A DNA stretch of 64,000 nucleotides from Deinandra increscens subsp. villosa (Eukaryota > Streptophyta > Magnoliopsida > Asterales > Asteraceae). The stretch spans positions 30,242,454 to 30,306,453 of the forward strand of contig JBCNJP010000012.1 of assembly GCA_039602395.1 (NCBI GenBank). The letters run 5' to 3'. The position numbers and the translations under genes were made by a program. Each line of letters opens with the position of its first letter. The first letter of the stretch is position 1. This document shows positions 46,115-56,707 of the stretch, piece after piece. The notes under the pieces are model-generated. The model saw only the letters and a program-made list of their open reading frames with translations. It was not told the origin of the DNA and did no database searches.

Positions 46115-48570
46115 ATGTCGAAACGACCCATTGGGGAGGTGTTACAGGGCCTTGAAGTATCAGGTTCGTGTTTTGAAGACTTGGATGTAGGCTACTTCAG
46201 CCCTCTGTTTGTCATGGTGTGTAGACGGTGGGATTGCAACAGCGTTACTGGACGGTATATGAGTACAGATTACATCTTCGCTGACAACGATGTAAGCGAC
46301 TTCTTCCACTTTTAGTTTTACTGCCTCATAATTACATTTGTTGTAATAGTGATCAGTAAACTCATGTCCTATGTAGGGGCATTGTATTCATGCGACTGCC
46401 AGAAGCAACATTGCGCACTACTTTGTGGATAAACTGGTTGAAGGGGGAGTCTATGTGTTGAAGGATTTTTCAGTTCAGACTAACCGGAGTGAATACTGTA
46501 TACTGAAGGACATCCGGTTTATGATTGAACTTCAGGGTTCAACAGTGGTTAGGAAGGTGCCTGGGGTCCATGAAGGTTTTGTGCGCTACCCTTTCTCCTT
46601 GGTGGAACTTGAAGATTTGCAGGTTACTGGTAACAAGTACTTTGTTGGTATGTTCTGTTTCTATGTGAACCGTTGATATGTAAATTGTTGCTTCATTTCT
46701 GCATTGTTCGTCCTATTGTGACGTTTCTTATTTATGGTTAATCTTCTTAAAAATGGGTTTTTATAACTGCTTTCCTTATGAAATGTTTCTTTAGGTTGAG
46801 GTTGTTCTGTTTTTTTCTGTTGTTGATTGTAACTTGCCTTTTTGGATGTGTGTTCCATTTCACTCAGATGTGATAGGCTATGTTTTGAATGTCGGGCCTG
46901 TAATAAAGCAGGCTAGCGGGAGGGAGACCTTAGAATTTCAGCTGCATAACGAACGGTAACATTATCTATCCCTCACATTTTCATCTAAAGTGAACGATGT
47001 TTCATTTACATACCTTCTTAACAGTGGCCGCTATGTCCCCATAACACTGTGGGGGAAGCTTGGGGAGGCCCTCCTTCAACAGAAACAAAAGAAAACAGAC
47101 CCCTATGCAGTCATATTGACGTCAATGAGTGTCAAATATTACCTTGGTATGTGTACCGCGCTTTAAAACCTTATGTAAATTATACGGGTTACACTGTTAA
47201 TAGTTGTGCCTTGAAGGTGGCCTGACAATGTCGAGCTCATCGTCTACACTAATATTAGATTCCAATAATATACCATTGGTGGGAAAGATGAATGCATCGT
47301 TAAGGTACTGTTAACTAAAGCTATCTGTCTGAGATTTTGTTTACCATTTTCTATGTTGCTTTCACCTTCTACACTGTATTCATAGACATGCTGATCTGCG
47401 CCAAGAGTCTCAGGCAGTTGGTGAGCAGTCGCACAAAGCCGGTACACTGGGTGAACTACTGCAAATGGCACGGCAGAACAAAAACCAGGTTCATGCTATC
47501 GCAGCATGTGCAGCCAGTTTCTATCTTTCGTTTATTACATTCTACCATGCTGACGTGTTTGTCTGTGCTTTGAACAGGCAGCGTTTTTTAGAGGTGGCCT
47601 GACCGTAACGAATGTGCGCGTCAAAAACAGCTGGTTCAACTTCACATGCAATGGCGGGCGTTGTAGGAAAGGTGTGGTTCGAAAGAATGGCAGTTTCTGG
47701 TGTGAGGCATGTGACATGCCTGTTATGTTCCCACGGGCACGGTACTGATGATTTCTTGGCGTCCGTATTCTAGCATATTTTTGGTCTGCTTGGTGTCTAA
47801 AAGTAACATCTGCTTAATGGTTACCATAGGTATAGGCTGCAGCTTGATGTAAAGGATGCAACAGCGCACGTTGTTATAGTTTTGTTTGATGAATGCGGTG
47901 AACACCTGCTGAAGCGGACAGCGAAGTCGTTGCTCGATGATCAGGTAATGGTTTGTGTCCCTCGGGCAGTAGCTTACTGCCAATAGGCTGCTTCCGTTTT
48001 CCAATTGTGCTTATGGTCTGCTGTCTATAGGATGCGGTTGAGGATGACAGCGTCCTCCCGAATGTGCTGAAAGAATTGGTTGGCCAGACGTTTGTGGTTG
48101 AATTAAAAGCTCGGACTTACTACCAGTACGGGGAGTATGAGAGCTTTAACTGTGCTCAGGTTTTGGTTGGAGACGCATCCGAGCCACCGGAATGCAGTGA
48201 TCGGCAAGAGAATCCTGAAGTTATAACAAAGGAATCCTCCTCTTCCGCGGACCTCAAACATGATGAGTTCCAGGTGGTTACACCCGCAAAGAAGTCAGAA
48301 GGGAGGGGGAAAGCAATGTATGTGTTATAACGGTTGTGATGTGCTGCTTATTGATACATTGTTCTAAGTTCTGCCTATTGTTATCATGAATTTATAGTCA
48401 TCCAGTAGCTGCTGCAACTGCTTTGGGGGATACAGTGGTACGTGGAGGGCTTGCTGAAGACACAACCACGGAACCGGCCTTGACAGTGCCCGTAAAAAAC
48501 AGTGCAGATGGTGGGGTATCAGGCGGCATCGCATCCAACAAACGCCTGCGGAAAGCAGCCCCAGTAGGCA
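46115..48570 (+). CDS. Replication protein A large-subunit-like gene, 3' end lost in gap
   Basis: Ten exons with GT-AG introns keep one frame: 46115-46291, 46377-46647, 46868-46955, 47025-47146, 47217-47304, 47386-47488, 47578-47741, 47830-47944, 48031-48317 and 48398 to the gap, 529 residues so far. Exons 1-2 match the plant DUF223/OB-fold region; exons 3-5 a second OB fold (VIGYVLNVGPV, VPITLWGKLGEAL); exons 6-9 the RPA1 C-terminal domain with zinc site CNGGRC and CEAC. RPA binds single-stranded DNA in replication and repair. The tail is Ser/Glu-rich with a possible nuclear signal SNKRLRKAAP. Clean splice sites and no stop suggest a functional gene or a recent duplicate; such genes are also multiplied by Helitrons, but I see no Helitron ends. 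Confidence 0.85.
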
Positions 48571-49070
48571 NNNNNNNNNNNNNNNNNNNNNNNNNNNNNN
48601 NNNNNNNNNNNNNNNNNNNNNNNNNNNNNNNNNNNNNNNNNNNNNNNNNNNNNNNNNNNNNNNNNNNNNNNNNNNNNNNNNNNNNNNNNNNNNNNNNNNN
48701 NNNNNNNNNNNNNNNNNNNNNNNNNNNNNNNNNNNNNNNNNNNNNNNNNNNNNNNNNNNNNNNNNNNNNNNNNNNNNNNNNNNNNNNNNNNNNNNNNNNN
48801 NNNNNNNNNNNNNNNNNNNNNNNNNNNNNNNNNNNNNNNNNNNNNNNNNNNNNNNNNNNNNNNNNNNNNNNNNNNNNNNNNNNNNNNNNNNNNNNNNNNN
48901 NNNNNNNNNNNNNNNNNNNNNNNNNNNNNNNNNNNNNNNNNNNNNNNNNNNNNNNNNNNNNNNNNNNNNNNNNNNNNNNNNNNNNNNNNNNNNNNNNNNN
49001 NNNNNNNNNNNNNNNNNNNNNNNNNNNNNNNNNNNNNNNNNNNNNNNNNNNNNNNNNNNNNNNNNNNNNN
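48571..49070. other. Assembly gap (500 N)
   Basis: Exactly 500 N, so probably a placeholder rather than a measured length. It removes the 3' end of the RPA-like gene and the start of the LTR fragment that follows. The distance and linkage across it are not certain. Confidence 0.97.
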
Positions 49071-49380
49071 GTTTAGGTGGAGTTTTATGGGCCATTAAAG
49101 TCAAATACGGGAATTTTATGTTATTTAGGGTTACCAAAGATTGATTAGCTTGTTTTCCAAGCTAATCTCCTCCTATATAAGGATGGTTTAATTAGAAGAT
49201 TAGGGTTGGTTGCTCCTAAGGTGTTTGTGGTTTTTGGTAATCTCGAAATTCTCTTTGAGAATTTCGACTAAGTGTGTAAGCAACTGGTGATTAATAGTAA
49301 AGTGTTCTCTTCAATCGGTTTGTGTTCTTACTTGTTTTGTTATTGCTTTTACGTATTTTTCTTGATTTATCTTGTGCCAT
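49071..49380 (+). repeat. Sirevirus-like LTR fragment
   Basis: It resembles the LTR at 53405-53851 in order and sequence but is clearly diverged. It has an inverted repeat GATTAGCTTG/CAAGCTAATC (49143-49152 and 49158-49167), a TATA box TATATAA (49174-49180), and a second inverted repeat CGAAATTCTC/GAGAATTTCG (49244-49253 and 49257-49266). Similarity stops near 49380. The 5' part is in the gap. Confidence 0.7.
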
Positions 49381-49480
49381 TGTTGTTCTGGGTATACCTG
49401 CAGAGTCATTGAAAGTTATTTCTTTTCTCAACCCCTCTGGAGCATGACGTTGGGCTTAAGGAAAGGTGTCGTGAAAAATG
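49381..49480 (-). pseudogene. Inverted fragment of copia gag C-terminus
   Basis: The minus strand encodes DSAGIPRTTMA, matching the Gag end DSSGVPRKTMA of the 6111-8018 gene, and flanking bases are also similar. Its orientation opposes the surrounding Sirevirus-like sequence, so this is a rearranged fragment. Confidence 0.55.
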
Positions 49481-50372
49481 TTGTACGGAAACCAGATGCG
49501 CTTGATAGAATGTACAACATATACCTAGGACATATGTGTGTGAACTGGATAGATTTTCATAATTAATAAACCTTAAAAGATAAATATGTGATGAAACTGC
49601 TTGAGTAAGCGAAAGAGGCATGAGTTTAAAAGCTGGACCAAAATACCGGCAATCGCCTGAACGCACGAAGTAACTGAAGCTGAAAAGGGTTCCTCAGTCA
49701 CAGACAATCTGGTATGATCCCTGACAACGCCTTTTCACTCAAAATTCAGTTAGTCAAGTTTTTTTTATTATTATTCTCTTGTTTTGTTTTGTTTTTGTTT
49801 TTGTTTCTTTTAATTTTTTTAACTTCTGAGTTGTTTATATTTTTTTTTAAGTACATGTTGCCAGATGTTAAATCTCTCGGGTTGGATTTCAGGGGAAGTT
49901 TTTTTTTAAAAAAAATAATAATAATCTTGAGAAGTTGAGTCTTAAGTTTAAATTTTTAACTTTGTTTAGAGAAAATGGAGTTTAAAAAGGGTTTTGGGTG
50001 GTGTATGCTATGTTTTCAAAGAGGAGGGGGTGGAGTGAAACTTTTTTAAAAAATTTGAATAAAACAAAAGTGGAGGGGAGGGGTCGGAGACCCTCCATTC
50101 CCGTCTCTCTCCTCCTTCTCTCCCAAACCCTAATCCACCGTCTCCACCACCATTCACCACCACCGTCTGCTACCGCCACCGTCGAGTACCACCACCACCA
50201 TCGCCTCTACCCTGCGACCTCACCACCACCAATTCCATCACCGGTCAACCGCCACAGCCCCGTCGCCACTGCGGTTTCCGATTCACCGCCGACCGCCACC
50301 GCATCCACCATCTGACACCCTCTCTCCGGTCGGAATCCTCCACTAAACATCCCTGTGTGTTCGATTTGAGCA

Positions 50373-53372
50373 ATGGCCCCTCGGTTAAAGCGTATTGCTC
50401 GACCCCCTGTGGATCGACTTGAGTAAGTTGTTGTTACTTTGTGAAATTTGGGGTCGGGAATGAGATAAATGATAGGTTGGGAAAGGCAGTTAAGTGAAAT
50501 CATGGTGAAAACATGTGGTCTTGACCTTTTCGATTGAGTTGCAGGTTTGATTCGAAGAAGAAGACACTTTTCGATCGGGTTAAGGGCTTTTCGACCAGTC
50601 CTCGTACTTTTCGATCAGCCCTGACCCTTCTAGATCACGACTTGCCGAGATCTTTAGGCTTCTCGATCAGCCCTTGTGCTGTTCGACCGGCCTTCAGACT
50701 TTTCGATCGAGGTACCAGACTTTCCGATCGAGAGTTATACTTTTCGATCGGAGTTTTGGACTTCTTGATCGGGATTTAGACTTTACGACCTAGATTCTCG
50801 GTAACCATGGGACTTCTCGATCAGATGGATGCTTTCCGATCGAAAACCTTGTTTTTCGATCGGAAAGGTACCTGATGATATTTTCAATGGTTTTTCGTTC
50901 AAATTTAAGCCGTTATGCTGTCCGTTTTTCGTAAAATCCTTAAATCTAATGAACTTTTGTGTGTTTTGGTTGTTTATGTGTGTTTGTGAGCGCAGGGATT
51001 TGAAGTTTGTCAAAGATCACAATCAGGTTGCTTACTTGCTGGATCCACCTGCAGACTACAAAGAAAAATATCTGTCAATGATAGCCGGGCTGAAGAAATG
51101 CTGTTTACGCTTTGCACTCACAACCAATCCAGTGATTTGCAAGCGGATGATGCAAGAGTTCTGGAAGACAGCTTATGTTTCTGATGATGGGAAGAAGATT
51201 ATTGCCAGGATTCAGAATACTGATGTAACCTTAACCGAAGAAACTTTCAGACAAGCCCTCAGGTTGCAAGATACTGCTACTGATACAACTCTGCTTGACA
51301 AAGAGATGGTGTCCCAGTGTTTAAGGGAAATGGGATACATCACTGTTTCTCCACCAACGATGAAGGCTCTTATTCCGTCATACTGGAGAATGCTGGCACA
51401 TTATTTGCAGAAATGTGTTATTGCTAAGAAGAGTTCTACAGACCAGCTGAACCAAGTGCACACCCATGCAATGGTGTCACTTATCCGAGGTGTTCGGTTC
51501 AACTGGTCACGAATGATTTTTGAAGATGTAAAGGTTGTTGTGTCCAGAGACAAGAAGTTTGCTGCGGTTCCCAGGTTTATCCAGTCTGTTCTGGATTCAA
51601 GATATCCGAACCTGAGGAAGACCAATAACACCCATGACACAAAGCCAATGGGTATTGAAGTGTTCCCAATGATTAATCCGAAGAAGAAATTGTCAGATCA
51701 GATGCCATTCGGCGAAAAGTTTGGAGAGTTTGCTGAAATTGTGAGAGAGGAGGTCCCTGTTAACAGAAATGCATCGGTAGATGAAGAACACAATATGACC
51801 CCTCCTCAGCAAAGAGTGGTTGATCTTCCAGATGACTCAGATTGGGAAGAATTTGATTTGGAAGATGTGCGGATTGGAGCACTTAATTTTGAAGGTGACG
51901 AGTCAATCAACTATGATACATATCTGGACGATGTTGACATCCAGGAAGTTGAGACTGAGACAACTGAGACTCCATTGATCAGAAAACGGAAAGCCACAGA
52001 GGATCCTCCCCTCGGTGCTTCTGTTACATTTGAAGAGACTGATGAGACTGATAAGACAGACACTGTGTCAGCTGCTACACCACACCACACGGAAGGCCCC
52101 AGTGACCCTAGCAGAAGAAGATTGAATTCATATGTCCCACCAGTCACAAGCTCAAGTGCTGGTCCATCTTCTTCACAGCCCACAGCTCAAGATAAGGGGA
52201 AGGCAGTAGAAACCCCGGAGTTCAGATTCGAGAAGGAACTCAGAGCTGAAATAGCCGAATTGAAAGCCCAGAATGATACCCAGAGTGAAATTATTGGTGA
52301 TCTGATAGATATTCAGAAGGTGCATAATACTGAATTGGAGAATCAGAAGAAAGTTAACAGAGAGTTCACAAGGCAGTTGAGAGAACTTCACAAGCTGATC
52401 AGGCAGCTAAATTCAGAGAAGTCTAAGCAGGGAGATAAAACAGAAAGAGGTTCAGGTGCAGGTGATTCCTCTCAGTCACCAGTGTTTGAATTTGAAGCAG
52501 ATATTCCTGAGGATACACAACCAGTATTGCCAGAAGCCTCTAGTGATGACAAAGATACCAGAGATAGAGACTATATGACTGTTCCCGCTTCTGAGTTTGA
52601 TGGAGGGTGGGAGTCACAAACATTTGCCTATCCACCTGAGAGGTATCTCATTCAACTGGGAGAGCATTATCATGATAGACAAGGCATTACTGCACCAGTG
52701 AAGACATGGATGTTTGATGGTGAAAAGAACATGTTCGTAGTAAGAAGAAGGGGTCAGTATCCATTGGAGTATTACAAAAGCTGGACTCAATTCTACTCCT
52801 GGACGAACGTGGATTTGACTATGCTGTATCAGGCTCCATTCTCCAACCCATCAAACAATGATCAAGCCACATATTTCTATAAGAAATTGGAGAAAGCTGT
52901 GAGAAGCAAGTTCAGGAGGTTTGAGGATTTTCCTCATAAGAAGTCGTATGTGATGAAATACAGGAAAGTTTTCAAATGGGATGGAAAGAAATGTATCCCA
53001 GGGAAGGAAGATGAGAAGCTCAAGAAGTTTACAAATGTCTTGTATCCACCCACAGACAAGACAAAGACGATTCCTCTTCCCATGAGACATCCTGAAGACT
53101 GTCTGCATGACTTTCAGACATGGGCATACAGTGATTATTCTGGTGAAGCAAAGATTCTTTGCAAGTCCCAGACCATCAATGTCATGGAAGTTCATGATCT
53201 GATGCGGTTCCACAAGAAAGACATCCTGGTCTTAGCTAATCATCAGATTGAGTGTAGCCCAGACACTGAAGAATATGCTAAGTGTTACACTCGGGCAGTA
53301 GCTGAGATTGTAGCCAAGGAGCTCTGGTACGATCCAGCAACTGTGAATTTGTCCAAGAAGTTCAGAATGTGA
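50373..53372 (+). CDS. Extra gene of the second Sirevirus-like element, predicted two exons, intact
   Basis: Exon 1 is 50373-50422 (ATGGCCCCTCGG, ending CTTGA|GTAAGT); exon 2 is 50996-53372 (after GAGCGCAG). Joined they give one 808-residue frame; the split codon is Glu. The homologous domain starts right at the acceptor (DLKFVKDHN). Architecture: N-terminal domain (about 17-220, motifs FWKTAYV, TDVTLTEE, ALRLQD), acidic linker, Ser/Pro-rich part, coiled coil (about 425-493), C-terminal domain (about 565-790: WMFDGEK, WAYSDYSGEAKI). No signal peptide or membrane helix is evident. A CT-rich leader with AAACCCTAA (near 50123) precedes exon 1. The frame also stays open upstream of exon 2 to 50829, so an unspliced 847-residue form is possible but less likely. 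Confidence 0.72.
50423..50995 (+). repeat. Predicted intron carrying a TTTTCGATCGG motif array
   Basis: Between donor GTAAGT and acceptor GCGCAG, about a dozen variants of CTTTTCGATCGG/CTTCTCGATCAG lie between about 50527 and 50870. The arrangement parallels the GGTCCG array in the intron at 34034-34613. Confidence 0.7.
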
Positions 53373-53404
53373 AGACCGTCTAATGCTAAAGCCTAGGGGA
53401 AGAT

Positions 53405-53851
53405 TGTAGAGACCTGAAATTTAAGGCTTTCGCATTAGATTGATTTGGGCTTGTTTAGTTGTATTGGGCTAGTTTAATATGTAATTGTGTGTGGGCTTGG
53501 GGTCCGAATTGTATAGGAGGGCTAAGGGTTTTCGAAAATTGTAAAGAGATTGACTTGTTCACCAAGTCAATCTCTACTATAAATAGTCCCCTCCTAGATT
53601 GTTTTAGGGTTGCTAGTCTTTTGTGGTGATTAAGGTGTAATCGAAATTCTCCCTAGAGAATTTCGATCAAGGTGAAAGCAGTAATCAGTAATCAATACAA
53701 TCGTGTTCTTCTAATCGGTTTGCTTTTAATTGCTTTCATATACTTTTCGATTATAGTCTTTTACTGTTTTTCTTGAATCAACTAGTTAAACCGGATTCCG
53801 CACGGTTTCACTAGTCTAGATATCGCGTGAGGGTTCTTTTTGATCCTTACA
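53405..53851 (+). repeat. 3' LTR of the second Sirevirus-like element
   Basis: It starts TGTAGAGACC after tract CCTAGGGGAAGAT and ends TGATCCTTACA. It contains a 13-pair inverted repeat (53545-53557 and 53563-53575) directly before TATAAATA (53578-53585), a 12-pair inverted repeat (53640-53651 and 53656-53667), and a stem-loop with loop GATTCCGCA (53781-53815). Confidence 0.85.
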
Positions 53852-54433
53852 ACTCTCAATATCATGCAAGATACGATTAAACAATCTTTTAGACATTCCA
53901 ATTCTATCACTAAAAATACCTTCGTGGAAACGTGGCTCGTCGGCGAAATATAGCTCAATCAAACGATCATGGCTTGCTCTACGATCTCGATAAATACTCG
54001 TCCTTGTGCTCTTCTCTCGAGATCTTCGTCTAAAACAACACGATAACATAGATTCATGAAACTCATCGTGTCATTGTCCGAATCGCTCAAACTACTAAAC
54101 GAAGCCATAAGCTCGGGTGGGATTTTATACCGTGGGCGAGGGCGATTCATGTTTTTTGAGATAACTAGAGGTTTTTTTTAGGAGAAAAGGTGTATAAAAT
54201 TTGTTGGATATAGATGGATTTATATAGTGTTTGAATTGATTAAAAAAAGGTTCAAATGGTCAAAAAATGACCGTTGAACGATCACTTTTTATCGGTGTGC
54301 CTCGGCGAAGAAATGCCGAAAATCCAGACCCTACATGCCGATGCCGAGAGAAAGGGGGGTGGGTATACATGCCGAGTTCGGCATGGTTGGTGCCGCATGT
54401 ATGTCGAGGGTGACGACATGTATACCGCCTACC
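53852..54433 (-). pseudogene. PIF/Harbinger transposase 5' fragment with right terminal repeat
   Basis: From ATG 54150 the minus strand encodes the N-terminus of a plant Harbinger transposase (MNRPRPRYKIP, then RLIELYFADEPRFHEGIFSDRIGMSKRLFNRILHDIE) with one frameshift near 54000. About 100 of roughly 400 usual residues remain; the DDE catalytic part is lost where the LTR joins at 53851. The right terminus GTATACCGCCTACC ends at 54433, followed by TTA (54434-54436). Confidence 0.82.
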
Positions 54434-54602
54434 TTAATACCTATTTATCCTAACACATGAACAAAAGTGTAAAAGAAACTCAAAAAAGATGTTCAAGAAA
54501 CTAAAAAAAAAGTAGAAACAACTATACATCCTTTAGCTAACATTCATATAACAATAATATTATTTTAGATCGTAATAACTGGTTCCACAAATCGGTACCT
54601 AA

Positions 54603-56422
54603 GGGGAGGGGGTATGGTTGTGGCATGGCTTGGTGAAGCCATGCTCACCAACCAATCATCATCGGCCAACTCAAATTTGGTGTTTTTGAAGCCATGTCAA
54701 GCCACATCACATGGTATGGTTGTGGTGTGGCTTGGTGAAGCCACATATATATCCGATTTTTTTTTAATTTGAACAACTTTTAATAAACAACTTTCATAAA
54801 AAAAACCACTAATATTAGGAAATTAAATGATACAATACTTGAAATTAAAAAAGGACGACTACAATTTAAAAAAACAACAACTTTAAAGTTGCAATCCCAT
54901 CCGTATTCCTCCGCGATTTCTCTTTTTTGTTGAAGAACAAGTGGAAGGAATTGAGGATCAACATTATTGTGCGGTTGCATGAAGTACTCGAGATCACTTT
55001 TCTTTTTTTCTTTTCGTTCACGTGCTAGTTTGGTCTCGATCACTTGACGTTAAGCCTCCATTGTAGTATTCACCGCATCGTACTTCTCTTGCTTCTTTCC
55101 AAAGGTTTCATCCCGAAGCTTTGCCTTAAGCTCCCTTTCTTTGATCCAATTGGCTTGAAAATCCGACATCATTTTCAACGCCTTTTTCGATGCCGAACTC
55201 CTTGCGGTGGACGAGGACTCGCCCGACTTCTTTTTCCCTTTATTTTTTTGGGTATGTAGGGGTTGAGTCTTTATTTAGATCGGGCAATTGAGTCGACCCA
55301 ACATCATTTGAAGTTGTGTAGTTCCCCGACTCGGACGTCTTCGTCCTTTTACCCGGTTCCGATATTTCACCAACTACATTCTCAACCGGAGCCCACTTTG
55401 GATGGTCTTTTACCTCGACCCAACACGCCAAATGAGCAAACCCATTTTTCTCGTATATTTCTTTATACAAGTTTTGGGCTTTCATCAAAACGTCCACATC
55501 CTCACTCCCACTTGCCCAAGTATTAGTTGGTCCCTAGTTCGCCCACTATGTGCACCCATCAAACCGTCAAAGTGGGCAAGAACTTTATCCCAAAATGAAT
55601 TGCGGGATTGTTGATCTGCGTTTTTTCCATCTTTGGTCCAATGAATATAAGATTTTGTCAAATTAAGCTCTTCCTCCGATCCAAGTTTTACATTTCGCTC
55701 TCGTCGGAAATTTACTTTTATTCTTTGTAATCACTTGGACTTCTTCGTCCATCAACTCGATCTCCTCCTCTTCTTCTTCTCCGACTTCTTCTTCAACTTC
55801 TTCTTCGGATTCGGAATCGATTTAACGTTTTAGCTCTCGAAATTGTGTGTTTTGGTACATGACGTTAGAGGGGAATTGATGCATTTGGGAAGAATGTGGG
55901 GGATATAACTCCCTTTGAACCCCATAACATCCGGATAGGAGATCAATGTACGATTGTTGAGAAGGATGTGGTGTGAAAAAAGCCGATTGTGATTGGGGTG
56001 GAGGATTTGCGTTGGAGGGTTGACCGGTATTTCGAACCTTCGGTTTATATTTTTTGGTGAGAGCGGTGGATTTTTTCATGAGAGCGGGTGATTTTTTCTT
56101 TGATCGATCCATGAATAAAATTAGAAGATATGTTAAAGAGGTAGAAGATAGGTGAAAGAAGAAGATGTGTGTAAAAATGTTATAAAATATGGTAGTATTT
56201 ATAGTGGTAGTTGGTAAAAAAGAAAAAAAAATGTAGCCGTTGAAGGCAACGGTCAAAATATAACGGGCAAAAGTGGGCGGCTCTCGCCGGTTTGGAGAAC
56301 TCGTGGAAGACCACAAATTGGAGCCGAGGGAGGGGAACCGCATCAGGCGGCATGGTTGCCGGGATCGAACTGCGCGGTTCATGAGGAGTCGGGCTTGGAG
56401 CCGCTCCTCATACCGCCTCCCC
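54603..56422 (-). mobile_element. Non-autonomous Harbinger element carrying only ORF1
   Basis: Terminal inverted repeats are GGGGAGGGGGTATG (left) and GGGGAGGCGGTATG (complement of right), with TAA duplications at 54600-54602 and 56423-56425, 1,820 bases in all. It holds one degraded ORF1 gene and no transposase. Confidence 0.88.
54870..56112 (-). pseudogene. Harbinger ORF1 (Myb/SANT, NAM-associated) pseudogene
   Basis: It starts at ATG 56112 (MDRSKKKSP). A stop at about 55822 interrupts the acidic segment (SESEEEVEEEVGEEEEE). Several frameshifts cross the SANT and intron region near 55500-55700. The block FAHLACWVEVKDHPKWAP and the charged C-terminus (ARERKEKKKSDLEYFMQPH, VLQQKREIAEEYGWDC) are readable. 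It is homologous to 11042-12459 but much more decayed. Confidence 0.8.
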
Positions 56423-56707
56423 TAAAAACCTCTAACGGATCTCAAACCTACACATATTAGGGATATTAGGGCATGTGGTATACTTGGTGTGATAACTTGG
56501 TATTATCATGCCACGTAGGCAATGGATAACATCATATTTCAATACCACGTGTGGTATACATGCCTACATGGTGTGATGGTGTGGTGTTGAAATATTATTT
56601 TATTAATTTTTTAACTTTTTTTAATTTAAATAATACTTCAACATTTTATTTATAATAAAAATAAAACATTACAAATACTAGAAATTAGAAAATGCTTAAA
56701 AAATAAA

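Larger units (their letters stand above)
49590..53851 (+). mobile_element. 3' half of a second Sirevirus-like element (spacer, extra gene, LTR)
   Basis: It contains a post-pol spacer (30 bases at 49671-49700 identical to the non-autonomous element's tail at 4881-4910), a T-rich spacer, a spliced extra gene (50373-53372), polypurine tract CCTAGGGGAAGAT and a 3' LTR. Gag, protease, integrase and reverse transcriptase are absent, lost by deletion or in the gap. The 3' LTR cuts into a Harbinger transposase at 53852. Confidence 0.8.

Noticed and set aside
48364..49137. Frames crossing the assembly gap
   Set aside because: Open only because N was translated as unknown residues.
50829..50995. Upstream extension of the extra gene without splicing
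   Set aside because: It would translate the motif array; homology begins exactly at the acceptor and an upstream ATG exon joins in frame.
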